NCBI GenBank assembly: GCA_963678675.1
Contig: OY783199.1
Span: forward strand, 15,892,348 to 15,956,347
Direction: 5' to 3'
From: Xiphydria camelus
Lineage: Eukaryota; Arthropoda; Insecta; Hymenoptera; Xiphydriidae
Length of the DNA stretch: 64,000 bases
A program made the translations under genes and the position numbers. The notes under the pieces are model-generated. The model made no database searches. It saw only the letters and a program-made list of their open reading frames with translations, and was not told where the DNA came from. Numbering within the stretch: position 1 is the first letter of the stretch; each line of letters begins with the position of its first letter. Below, piece after piece: positions 34,837-46,400 of the stretch.

Positions 34837-35854
34837 GCATTTACTCACAGAACTGTGAAATTTACATACGAACGAATGAATAAACGATATGTAATCAGAC
34901 TATTATACAATAGCAGAACCGTTTGTCAGAAGAGGACGCCCACATAAACGCGTGATCACACATGCATGGTTAAAAACGCACATAAATGCAGAAAAGAATA
35001 CGGAAAGCCGTATCGTATCAGTTCCCGCGTTAAAATCTCCGAGAAAAATATTTGGCATCGATTTCCCCCTCGCGGATATCCGTACGCCAAATACGCACGC
35101 GGATCGATCCCGCATTTGCCTGCGAGATTCGCGCGTCCCTCTCGGATATCTCGGCATTACGAGGGGGCGCCGCGCGCCTGCAAGACGTTTAAGTTTTCCC
35201 GAAAATCGAGAGGGAAGGGAAAGCGCGTTCGTGCGACGAACGACGAAGGAAGTTTCGTTTGATCCCGCCGCATCGGACTTTGTCTTCATACCGCCGAACG
35301 GAAATTCGGAGGTGACGTTTTTCGTTAACGTTCCCCCGACTTTCCGTTCGGGGGAAAATGGCAAATCGAAAAATCGCTCTCCGCTTCCTCGTCGATTCGT
35401 CCCTCCTGCCGCGCGCGTTCTCCGGGCCGCGCGGAAAATTTCAATTTCCATGCCGCGTCCGCTCATGAAGATCAAAGGACTCGCGCCTAAAATTCTAATT
35501 CGTCCGCGGGGTGGTGCGTCCCGTGAATTTGCGTGTATCGACTTCCCGAAGCGCCGCGCACTTCCGCTACTGCCGCGCGGAATGCAAATTCCGCAGAGAA
35601 AAGGGAAAATTCGGGGAGGGGGGGGGGGGAGGATCGCTCGACCCTTTCAATTTCATTGCGGCGACGGAGGAATGTATATTTCGAAATGGATATTTCTTGA
35701 GGGAAGTATTCTATTTGGTTTTCTATATATATGTGTATATATCTATAGACTTCGAGAATGTGAGTATAATACGCGTGGGACGAACAGTCGAGTGTCCTCA
35801 GGGTTTCAAGAGTCGAGAAGTTCGATAAGAAATTCCTTATCGTCGATATGCATA
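34837..35854. other. GC-rich gene-free stretch with long chance frames
   Basis: A 302-codon plus-strand frame (34952-35860) has only a GTG at its start, no domain and a competing 190-codon frame on the other strand. I read it as a compositional effect. A G9 run lies near 35621-35629. Confidence 0.45.
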
Positions 35855-36114
35855 CACTGAGAAAAATAATCTGGTGAATTTAAACAAAATCCTGGAGACC
35901 ATAACCAAACCGTTTGGTGAAATATGGATCTTTTCTATTTGTTCGGTTAAACTGGCCATTTTCTGGTTGAAATAACTAGACGTACAGTTAGAATAACTGA
36001 ACATGTAGTTAGAATAACTAAATACTTGGTTCAACTTACTAGTATTTTGGTTATACTGGCTAAACTTATTTAATCAAACGCGTTGTGTCATTTTAAATAA
36101 GTTATTTTTCTTAG
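35855..36114. mobile_element. Family G miniature element, intact reference copy
   Basis: The TA-flanked ends are CACTGAGAAAAATAATCTGG and AAGTTATTTTTCTTAG. The interior repeats AGTTAGAATAACT three times in tandem near 35958-36030. Fragments of the same family lie at 20250, 24856, 26675 and 29294. Confidence 0.75.
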
Positions 36115-36116
36115 TA

Positions 36117-36670
36117 TAAATTCAGATGAAATCTTGGCAATTTGAATTTATAAAATGGGTCAAAAATTCATAGACGTCGAATTAATTACAGTTGAATTGA
36201 ACATGCGTCGCAGGATATGCCACTGATCGTTTGCGTCTTTTGACATAAATTTAAATTAATCGATATTCGATGTTCTTCGCTATTGCAATGGTAAATTTAC
36301 TATGCGAGTTCTACACATGTAACTTTAGATTTCATCGCGCACCAATCCCACGTTAAATTTCACCGAAGCGAGACTTTAATTTTAAATCGACAATTTTTAA
36401 TTCTCGCAATATAAAAAAAAATTCATTATCTAATTCACGTAGCCTGACGTTTTCGCGCACTTCGATGTACTCACACCCGCGATAAGGCTAATATAAATTA
36501 CAGTGGCAGTCGTCACGTGCAACATGCGATCGCAGTCCTTGCACTCGCATCAAGTGAAGCGATCGGTATAAAATCACGGTCGTGTGCGATAGAGCTTGGC
36601 TCCAGCCGCGACAAATCTACAGGTGGACGACGGAACGAGCAGTCGCGAAACTAAGCTGCGCTGATATATA
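36117..36670. other. Gene-free stretch with a TATA-type core promoter candidate
   Basis: GGTATAAAATCACGG at about 36566 resembles an insect TATA core promoter, followed by GC-rich sequence. A mariner remnant starts at 36671, about 100 bp downstream. No exon or open frame can be assigned to it. Confidence 0.35.
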
Positions 36671-37561
36671 CATGAGTCATTTGAACAATTTTCGGCCTTA
36701 TTGACAAGCAGTCACATGACAGAATTTAATTTTTGCTGTCGTCTGATAGATGACGTTGAAACATGTATCCCATAAAAATTTCAAGTCATTCCGATCAGTA
36801 CTTTGCTCATGGCATTTTTATAAAGTTGACATATGTTTTCTGTCGACAATGGAGAAAATCGAGTATCGCGCAGTGATCAAGTTCCTTTATTTGAAAGGAA
36901 AAAAATCTCAGGAAATAAAAGACGAGTTAGACTCAGTATACGATGAAGTGTCCCCTTCATACACAACTATCGAACATTAGGTTAGGAGTACAAACATGGC
37001 CGTATCAGCATTTTTGATGATGAACGTTCTGGGCGCCCAAAAATGGTTTCAACTGACGAAATTGTGGACTCAGTGCATGAAACTGAGGTGGAAGATCGTC
37101 GATTGACCGTGAAGGAGATTGCCGAGGCTTCTAAAATATCAGATGAACGGGTGCATAAGATTTTGCACGAGGATTTGAGTATTCGAGAACATTATCCGCG
37201 CGCTGAGTGCCACGTTTGTCGAAAAGCGCGTACGCGGCTTGACATGTCGCGCGAGTGTCTTGAGCTATATTACAAAAATCCAGCTGAATTTTTGCGACGT
37301 TTGATAACTGCCAATGAAACCTGGATACAACATTTCTCGGGGGAGAAAAATTTGGGACAAATGCCGAGATGGAAAACGCTGTAGACCGGTATTTTTCAGG
37401 TGGACTGAAAGAATTTTTTCTAACGATCTGAAGGGTTCGGAGAAACGATGGATTAGATGTAACGAGTTACAAGGAGACTAGGTTGAGAAATAAATCTTTT
37501 TTGTTTACCTTGAAGTATATGTTCTTCCTAAAAAGACCGGAAACTTTTCAAATGATCCACG
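36671..37561 (+). mobile_element. Mariner element, degenerate, 891 bp
   Basis: The ends are imperfect inverted repeats of about 30 bp (left CATGAGTCATTTGAACAATT, right complement CGTGGATCATTTGAAAAGTT) flanked by TA at 36669-36670 and 37562-37563. It carries the transposase remnant listed separately and is about 400 bp shorter than a usual 1.3-kb mariner. Confidence 0.82.
36849..37500 (+). pseudogene. Mariner transposase pseudogene
   Basis: It starts with MEKIEYRAVIKFL, the typical mariner N-terminus, then a TAG stop at 36978. The frame resumes one step off at about 36994 (DDERSGRPK, then the helix-turn-helix part TVKEIAEASKISDERVHKIL). The first catalytic motif reads ANETW where active mariners have DETW, so the key Asp is Asn. 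The catalytic middle (about 100-150 residues) is deleted at about 37380. The C-terminal part follows in fragments (RYFSGGLKEFF, EKRWIRCNELQGD) with further stops. It cannot encode active transposase. Confidence 0.88.
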
Positions 37562-38740
37562 TATATACACGAGTCGGGAAACGAGAATCTCTTGGGATCG
37601 CGCGCAAAAAATCGGCATCCGCGCGCGGTTACGGAGCGCGAATACCACGGCAGAGCAGCGCGCAGTCCGTCTGCATCCCTCGAAACGAATCAGAACGGTG
37701 ATCGGGAACGCTGCAGCGAGTGCATTACGAGCGTGCACTGCACCGGATATAAATCGACACGGAGCGTGCACTTCTTCTGCTGCAACAATAATAATTGTCG
37801 TCGCAACTGCGGAACTTTTCGCTAAACCGATCATCGACGGGAGCGAAAATGAATTTCTTCGCTCGCGAAAATGATCGAATGGGGAGCACATCGATATAGT
37901 AATCAAAGAATTACTTGGCGTCATCATTTCACAATCCACTCTCGGGAAATCCGCATACCCAGGAAGTTCCAAACTCGTCGCCGATCGTCGCACCTCACTG
38001 TATACTCAATTTCGTCAAGATCGGATCGAAGCTTCGCACCATCGACGGAGAGCCGCGATCGAATCTGCAATCGCAAACTCCGCACTTCGATCGACGAGTC
38101 GCACAATCACCATGAGAAAACTTTCCCTCGCCCACCCCTTTCCGTCTCTCTTTCCCTCGCCCGAGGCGAACGAGAGACCCCTTCCAGCACGACATGTCAC
38201 GCACGATTTTTCCCTTCCTCCACCTCCCGAAAATAAGCACCCGGCACTCCGGCGAACTTCGCATCATTGCACTGACCTTTTTCGTCGCCTCCTAGCAGCA
38301 GTGGAACGCGCGGGAACCGAGGTTCATCTCAGGACGATGAGTCAGCGATCGACGACCGGCTTACGAAGTGGACCTCGTGATCCTGAGGGCTCCTGCCGCG
38401 CTCTGTGTCGGGAGCGCGCGGCGTCGCGGCGACGCCGGAGAACGAAGCCTGCGCCTTACGGACCCCTTTCCAAAACCACCCCCGGCGCCCACCTTTGCCC
38501 ACCTGAGCCATCGTCCGCCGCCGCCGCCGCTCCCGGAGCGGCGTGCACGTAGGTAGCACCCTCTCGCGCGCGCACAACCCCCGCGAACACCAGAGGCTCC
38601 CCATTTACGCGCGCGGCTATATATATACATACGGCGTGCCGCGACAACTGGGTCAATACTGGCTTCGACCTCGCGAAACCTTGGTAAGAATATGAGAGAT
38701 AAAGAGGAGGAGAGAGAGAGCGCGGCGTGGAAAGCGAGTG

Positions 38741-38789
<49 letters not shown>

Positions 38790-39196
38790 CGCGGGAACGA
38801 TCGGCGAAACGCTGGCTGGAGATATAAAGCCGAAAAGGGGGTTGATAGAAGCTCTCGCGCCTTTTCATCCCGCCGCGCTTCCTCCTGCGGGGATATTACA
38901 CACGCGGGCGTGCGGTACAGGGCGCCAATATCCATTCGTCGCCCTGCATTCGCACGGGGATGAGAGACAGGTGCAAGCTAGGAGAGAAGTGATCGATCGA
39001 AAGATTCTCCGCGAAGCTGCAGCGCTGAGGGGATTTCCAGCGTGCATCTATCTCGTCCCTCGAGGGATTGCGAATAAAAAGTGGCTCGGGAGGAGTCGAT
39101 TGCTCTGGGAGATACCATCTGGCCGTTCGGGACTCGGATTTCGAGAATGTTCAAGTTTTACCCATTCGTTTGCTTCGATTTACGAGAATTCAGCTA
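37562..39196. other. GC-rich, CpG-rich stretch without a clear gene
   Basis: Many overlapping open frames on both strands (37505-39204) come from high GC; none shows a domain. A (CCG)n run at 38516-38530 and a (GA)n run at 38746-38785 are present. It could be the promoter or 5' exon region of a gene outside the window, which I cannot verify. Confidence 0.45.
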
Positions 39197-39445
39197 AACC
39201 GTGAAAACGGTTTATTAATTGTTAATAAACGTAATTTCAAGTATAAGTAAATATCTCGTTGAGACAAGAAAATATATGGTTTTTTATTAAAATGTTTATT
39301 TCATTCAAATTGTTGTCTCGAAGGATCAAATTGTGCCAAATAAATATCGCAGTAGTTGATAGATATTTACTTGGTCCAACAAAATGTTTATTTCGCCATA
39401 TTCAAACACACATTTATTAATTATAAATAAATTATTTTCTGAGGA
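39197..39445. mobile_element. Family A miniature element, copy 6 (reversed)
   Basis: GAAAACGGTTTATTAATTGT on the left and AAATTATTTTCTGAGG on the right. The TCGAAGGATCAAATTGTGCC block is oriented opposite to copies 3 and 4. Confidence 0.72.
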
Positions 39446-40203
39446 TATTTTGTCGAAGAGGAAATATATATTATATACCTACTTAAATTCAATTCGCCTA
39501 ATACTTCAAAAATATTACGAATCGTTCATTTCTCTGCTACGAGTTTCATTAAATTATCCGTATCGCGCTCAGCGGTAAATAAGTTATCCGTTTAAACACC
39601 AATATATCCAATTTAACGAACTTTGCTACTAAATATGTCGTAACTGGAGATGGAGAAAGTTGAAGGGGCGTGGAAACGGAATTGCGAGAGAACGAGAAAA
39701 TGATCGATCGCTCGTCAGTGATGAAAGTGGAAGAGAAGTGAAATAGTCAGCCGAGAATTTTATCGGGTCTAACGCACGTTCGATATCGCGTGAGTAGGAC
39801 GATGCACGCTCGGTGCATCTATTTGCGCGTGGTCGGGAATATGCAACAAGACCTCTCGACGTATCGTGAACTCGATTTCTCCTTCTTCCGCGCCCCCATT
39901 GCTCCCCTCGAACGAGTCGGGAATTTCTCTCGCTCGCATTCAATTGGCTTTCAAAATTTCTCTTTGAACGTCGAAGCGACGAGGCTCGCATAGCGCTTCG
40001 AGAGGAGACTATGGAAGTAGAATCGCTCTCTCCGGCGCTTAGTTCCTTCTCCTCATTCGCACTTACTCGCAAAGAACGGCTCGATTCAAGACTAGATTTC
40101 GTGCCTTTTATTCGAAGCTCGTATATGTATTGGATGGGGTCGCCTTTATTTGGTATAGAGGGTGCTTAAAGAGCAGATAAGTCGTCCTTGCGAGTAAAAA
40201 GTA
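39446..40203. other. Gene-free stretch
   Basis: No gene or repeat is recognised. The minus-strand frame at 39629-40072 has no domain. Confidence 0.4.
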
Positions 40204-40403
40204 CACTGAGAAAACAGTTTATTTGTAATTAATATACCTATACACTTGATCATGGCGAAAGAAATATTTCTTTGGGCCAAGTAAATATTCATTAGCTGTT
40301 ACTGTTAATAATTGATTTAAATTTACTTGACCCAACAAAATATTCCTTTTACCATCATCAAGTATATATTTATTAACTACAAATAAAATGGTCTCTTTCA
40401 GTG
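40204..40403. mobile_element. Family B miniature element, short intact copy
   Basis: The TA-flanked ends are CACTGAGAAAACAGTTTATT and GGTCTCTTTCAGTG. The interior CTTGATCATGGCGAAAGAAA pairs with TTTTACCATCATCAAG further on. This is the clearest uninterrupted B copy. Confidence 0.78.
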
Positions 40404-40418
40404 TACAGAGAACGACTA

Positions 40419-40659
40419 CACTGAGAAAAATAATTCGCCGATTCAAAAAATCATCGACACGAATAGCGCCGAGAATATATTTATTTAAGTTTGACATATT
40501 GTCGTTGAATCAAATATAGGTATGTTATTTGAATCAAGTGCGTATCAAGGGTAGATTCGTTCAATTCAATAAATATACTTACACTTATCTTAAATAAATA
40601 TATTCTCGGTGCTATTTATGTCGATGATTATTTGTATCGGCAAATTATTTTTCTCAGTG
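40419..40659. mobile_element. Family D palindromic miniature element
   Basis: The TA-flanked ends are CACTGAGAAAAATAATTCGC and the complement of CACTGAGAAAAATAATTTGC. The arms run inward through GAGAATATATTTATTTAAG over about 80 bp. It lies 15 bp from a family B element. Confidence 0.78.
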
Positions 40660-40661
40660 TA

Positions 40662-43613
40662 CCTTTTTTTGCCAATATAGGTTTATAACGAAACGTCCGA
40701 AAAACAAGGAATACTTCGACATTGAAACACGGTCCAGTTCAAATATTGATTCTCTCGAACCCGAGAGAAACAAGTTCCTTGTAAGAAAAAAACATACTGG
40801 AAAGAGATTGAAGGATGCTTATATATATGTATCCACCTTCAACGTTACTCGTGGGTGTAGTTACCGTGGGAGAAGGAGCTCTTCCCAGAGTTAATTAAGA
40901 GAATCCCAAGAAAACGTGCTTATTTACGGATGCGTGACTCCAGTGTAACGCAGTGTAACGCAAGCTTCCATTCATGCCTCGGCGTGGCTCGAAACCCCGT
41001 TAGCGTGAAAGGAAGCCACCTCACGTATTCTCAGTCTGTTCCGCCCCTTTTTTGTCTCGATAACGAGGCGTCGTCGGAATCCTATTCGAGGGACAATCGC
41101 TTCCACACGGTTGGGAATAAAATCGGAATTTCCTTTCGTAAGTTCAGAGACATATTTATACTTGTCATTTCTCCTCGACAGGTATAAAAATATAACTCGA
41201 ACGATGTTTCGTAGCAGAAAGCAGAGTAAAATAGACAGCCGGACTGCGACGGTGGGTGATGGTTATTGCTAAGGGCTTCAAATTTGTTCAATTTAAATCC
41301 ACTTTCCCCTACTGTAAAATTTGAATATTCAAATAAATCAGAGCCGAGAGTTCCATCACCGATTAAAATTAAATCAGAACTGAAACTTTGTAGATGACAC
41401 GTTTTGACGAATCGGTTTTAAAGTGAATTTTAGTCGTGGGGGGGATGGATAATGACGGTACTCGGGAGATATTGATGGTATAATGCCGTGCGTTTAACCC
41501 CTACCGGTACTTCTGCTCGCAAATGAAGTATCCAGACTGAAATTCCAATTATACGATGCAAACGATCACGCGTACAAATTTAACGAGCTGGTGCTTTATT
41601 TTTTTTCCACTATGGGATTGAAGTGCGCAGTTTTAATTTAAACCGATAATGAAAAAGTGATATTTGTTAGGATTTTTCTCGCTCGCTGCGAACAATTGGG
41701 TTTATCGATCGCACCATTGAATTCTCGTTCGAATTTTAACTCGTTTAAAATGCACGGTGCAGCACTGCAATCGAGCTGCTCTACCCATCGTCATAATTAT
41801 TTCATTGGGTTTCTTTAGTCGATTCGATTGGAATCAGAAAGTAAATGAGATCGACGAGGTTCTTCTTTTTCTTTTCTTCTCGTCTTTTTTCTTGAAGTAC
41901 AACATCGAGGCATTCTGTATGTATGTACGAAGTCCTGTATAAAACGATTATTCAAATTCGCACCGAGAAATCGATCAGGGCAGACTCCGGTTTGTGGGTA
42001 TAGATTCTCGATAAGAAAATTAAGATTCTCTATCGGGCGATCGACTCAAGGGCTTCTTGACGAGGGAAACTCGGGATTCGAGATAATCTCCAATCGCAAT
42101 TTGCACCACGCAAGCACTCGGGGTGACGTCGAAGCTAAATTTGACCGTGAAAATGTCTTGCATAGCTTCGCGCCTTTTAGAGTTACCATTATGCGATATT
42201 GAAGTAATGTAAACCATTTTTTTCGAGAGAGATACTGGAAGAAAATTTGAGAAAGGAAATGGAAGAATCCAAAATTACCCTAAAGACTATAGTCTATAGG
42301 CTGTTTCAGTATCATCGAAAGTAGGAATAAAATTTCATCATAGCAAATCCAATATTCTGTAGTTCTAAACACGTAATTTATGTATTATCACTCAGCAATA
42401 ATCTGGACTATATTTTTATTTAATGAACATTTTTAAGATAAATAATTTATCAGTGGTGTTCAATTTTTGTGTAATCATTTACATATACAGAATATTTATT
42501 TACGCGTTGCATCATCTTAGTTCCCCATGCGAGCCACGAAGTTGATGGACGACAAAAGTTAAACGGGCTCAAAAGTTCGAAAGAAATAGGGCAGCCTTAC
42601 GTCCGGTGCGAGGGGCAAAGTAATATTTTCTATCCGCCTGCAAAGCGCATCCTGGGGAGGATGTGACGCGACGGAAGAGACGGCAAAAAGAGGAGGACCG
42701 AGTTCGTAAAGTTCATGGTTTAAAAAACTCTGCAGTTATAGCTGTCGACCGGTAATACGTGACTGCTGCAGCATCCCGTTGCGATCTTACCGCGGAGAAA
42801 TCGGATTGGTTCGAAAGCTTCGACGCTGAATTTGATCGACAACAGAAGCTACTATAATTAAATGAGAGGAAAATTGATACCGGCTCTCAGAACAAAGTCT
42901 TCAGCAACGCCGAAAGAAGTTTCCACCTAATTAAATCGCAAATGCAAATGATACGACTTCTTTCGTTGATCCTAATGCAGACGCTCCCTCAGCGTCCATT
43001 TTACAATACGAGACGCTTCGAAAGAATTACTAATTAATCACGGAGAAGGTTGCCAGAGTCGAAGGAGATCGACTTACCTCGTCTTACAGTTGCAATCGTT
43101 TTACGGTGGAATCGGGAAGTCGACGGAAGCACCTAAGCCGTACGGAAGGGAGGAGGGAGTTTAAATGGACAGCCTCTGCAGTCTGATCTTTATGGAGTCA
43201 TCTGCACTTCTTCCCTGCAGTTCCATTCGTTTCTCCAGAAATAAAATCTTCCGGCGACTGCCACCCATACATCTATCCGGAGCAGGATAGAACGATCCTT
43301 TATATCAGGAATTACCATATCAGACTAGTTTCCCCTTCCTTGGGAAAGGGTGGAAAATGTGATATTTTTGGGGAGAGATAAAATTATCCCACTAAATCTC
43401 TTTTAGATTTTTATATCGTAAATAACACTGAAAGAATTATTTAATCTTTCGACTTTTTACGTTCTCTCGTACGAATAGCTTCTATGCGTGTAAATAAAAA
43501 CATGTCTTGACTGATTGACTGATTTATCAATGCCGAGTCGAAATCGCTGAAGCTAATTACATAAAATTCAGACAATAAAAAAAGAAAAGTATTAGTAGAT
43601 TTGACTATATTGG
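40662..43613. other. Gene-free stretch, 3 kb
   Basis: No gene, transposon end or RNA gene is recognised. Short open frames at 40930-41187 and 41757-41942 have no motif. Confidence 0.4.
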
Positions 43614-43763
43614 CAGTCACGAATGGAGGAACGCCGATTTGGTTACTGGAATTAAATAATTTGGTTGTAATAATTAAAAATTGTTTTATGAAAACAAGCT
43701 ATAGTCAAATCTAGCAAATTATTAATTCAAGTAACTTGATCTGCGTTCCTCCGCCTGTGACTG
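43614..43763. mobile_element. 150-bp element with about 50-bp inverted ends
   Basis: The left arm CAGTCACGAATGGAGGAACG pairs with the complement of the right arm CAGTCACAGGCGGAGGAACG, continuing to GAATTAA and TAATTTG. TAGATTTGACTATA occurs both just outside the left arm and inside the right half. Confidence 0.65.
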
Positions 43764-44739
43764 TTAATTTACACGAATCTACCATATTTTTCTCTCATTG
43801 TAGGTTTCTTTTGTGACGTAAGCACTCACAAGAAAGGATTTTACGAAATTCTTCTCCTGAGGTGGTGAAATAGGGGATGTAAGATTTATTTCGAGAATAT
43901 AAAGTCGCACGAGTGGAAAGCTAATTCAGTATAAAATTGAAAAACGTGATGCCTGACGCCAGCAGTTTGGGAAGCCCTGTGCGTTGGACTTTATATCTCC
44001 CTTCTCGTTATTTTATAAAGGAACGATAGTTTCGCACCAGTCGCAATACGGAACATTTAATGACCGTCCGAGCGTGATTGAACTGCGAGTAGCTCGTAAA
44101 CTCGAAAGTAAACGCATTATCCGATCTCCGACGTATCACCACTGCTCGGCGAGTCCAGCCGACTTTTTGTCGGATTTTCGTGACCTAATTACGTAGTGGA
44201 AAACTCGCGGTGTACGAGTTTCGCCACCGAATGTAAGAGGTAATATAATTTCGTGCGCGCCGAAAATAATGCGGCTGCAGAGGGTGAGGTTACGACTCCG
44301 GTTCTGCGTAACGGCACTTTATAACTCTTATAAAAATTAAGGTTTTTAACCGAGACCTTTATTAAAGCGGTGTACAATGTCGACGGATGGATTAAGCGGC
44401 ACAGCGTGGTTCTGTGTGGTCGCTGTGGCGTGAAATGTGGAGCATTTAACGAGAACGAGAAAAACTCGCGTCGAGTGGAGAAGACCGCGAAATTAGTTGT
44501 TACAAAAAATGGGTACTTGGTTGCCATGGAAAATAATGTTAACGAGAGGCAGACATCCGGGTAAAAACGAACCCTGGTCCGCACTACCGCGCAATTTGTG
44601 GCTATTAGGACGCTCCGGGGGAACGTGGACACCGGGTTTGAAAAAAGAAAGGTACTACTTTCGCGAAGTTCCATACAGTACGTTGATAAAAAAAATTGAG
44701 TTGATTAGAGAACCTTAATCCCCTCTACACTCCTTGACA
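43764..44739. other. Gene-free stretch
   Basis: The minus-strand frame at 44189-44674 is unsupported by any domain. No repeats recognised. Confidence 0.4.
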
Positions 44740-45215
44740 TTTTGTCAAAAATCGAAATCTCTGGAATTGATGGCTCGACAACCCTATCTTGCATATTTTT
44801 TTGCGCTGATTACGAAAAGCACGGTTATTAGATTAGATCTAGTTGAATACGAACCTGATTATTATTATTTATTTTTATTTATAGAGATAAATAGAAATTT
44901 ATTTACATCAAACAGAAGTCTGTTTAAATAAAATAAATATTTTGTACATCTTTTTATTTAAGTACAAATCTGTAGTAGAACATTTATTTCGTTCAAATAG
45001 ACTTTTATTCGATGTGAATAAATTCCCATCCATCTCGAATAAATTTTGTTATTAGGTTTGTATTCAATTAAACCTTTTTCCTGGATTGGAATCGATTTCT
45101 CACAAAAATATATAAAATATCAACAATTTTATACACGAGAAAATTGTTTCTCTTCATAAAATCATTGATATCCCGGCATTCCACTGAGATTTCCACGCTA
45201 AATCTATGATTTTCA
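44740..45215. mobile_element. Remnant of the palindromic 7371-8568 family, split by family C
   Basis: The left part (44740-44835) contains AAAATCGAAATCTCTGGAAT, GCGCTGATTACGAAAAGCAC, near-identical to units at 7421 and 7741. The right part (45088-45215) continues with ATCATTGATATCCCGGCATT. Between them is a family C element. Confidence 0.7.
44836..45087. mobile_element. Family C element, copy 2 (nested)
   Basis: It shares GATAAATAGAAATTTATT, ACATCAAACAGAAGTCTG and the right half TTAGGTTTGTATTCAATTAA with the copy at 26869-27147. The left terminus is shortened, so the boundaries are approximate. Confidence 0.62.
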
Positions 45216-46146
45216 TCAACTATTAACATTCGGTCGCTTGAATTATACTATTTATCAATACAGAAGACCTGACCAACTAAACCCCGGATCACGGCAATCT
45301 GTATATCACGCGACTCCGCTCGCATGATTTACTCGCTTATTTACGAAAATTGAGCAGATAGAAGTTCGACGCTACGGACAATGTTCGAAGTTCGAACGCC
45401 CCGAGTGAGCCGGGGATGCTACCCCCGCGCTCGTGGATATAACGCGCGTTAATATTAACCATTCCAGCGGTTTCGACAAAACCGCCCGTTTCGTATCTCT
45501 GCGCGAGCGTGTGATTCCCCGCGTATATAACTAATAAAACCCCTTTGTGCTCGTAAACTCTCGCACCCGTATTTCCCAGTTGAGATATTTCAAACGCAAG
45601 ATACGAAGAGCGCGGCGTCGTCCTTTCGCGCCGCGGGAGAGCAGCGGGCGGTATCGGGGATTGGCGGGAAATATTCCCGCGTCGACTATAGGGCAGGGCG
45701 TCCCGGCTCGCGGAACGACGCACTTATCGTCCGGGGTCGCGTCGTTTGTTTCGCTCGGTCGTTCAGAAATCGCGCCGCGCGAATGTATCGCCGTCGAGTT
45801 CGGACGATGTCTTATTGCCGAATTATATATTATTTCACTTGTGCGTTGTTACGAAATCCACTCGGGAAAAGTTGAACGACCGAATTCAGTACGCCTAGCC
45901 TATACATATAGCGCGGTGGCACGTGCAGTGGTAATAGACGAAAAATATTGGCCCACGAAACGCGTAGCTGTTCCTGCAAAATGCATTCACTGGAAGAGAG
46001 TCTTCCCGGCACAAGACCGCGAGAAAATTGGGCAGTATTGTAATTGTTTTTCATTTTTTATTCAATTTCGTCAATAGGAAAAATACCGTGGAATGATTTA
46101 GGTAATGTGTGAATTCCGAATAAAACATTTCTCCCTTCCTCTCGTA
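45216..46146. other. Gene-free stretch
   Basis: Overlapping open frames on both strands in the GC-rich part (45337-46077) show no domain. Confidence 0.4.
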
Positions 46147-46400
46147 CACCGAGAAAATAGTTTATTTGTAGTTAATAAATATTTGTTTGTATCCGGCAAA
46201 ATAAACGTTTTATTGGACCAAATAAATATTTGTTAACTATTACAATATTTATTTGACACAATTTCATTCTTCGAAGCAACCGTTTGAATGAAATGTACAT
46301 TTTAATAATTTGCATATATTTTCTTGTCCTAACGAAATATATTTAATCCGCTGTATTTGAAATTATATTTATTAACTATTAGTAAACTATTTTCTCGGTG
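46147..46400. mobile_element. Family A miniature element, copy 7
   Basis: TA-flanked with ends CACCGAGAAAATAGTTTATT and ACTATTTTCTCGGTG. The interior TTCGAAGCAACCGTTTGAAT block is family A. Confidence 0.8.

Noticed and set aside
34952..35860. 302-codon plus-strand open frame
   Set aside because: It has no ATG at its start (GTG), no domain or splice structure, and a 190-codon frame opposes it on the other strand. High GC explains both.
38112..39204. Several frames of 60-170 codons on both strands
   Set aside because: They lie in CpG-rich DNA with microsatellites, overlap each other and have no domain. Composition is the simplest cause.
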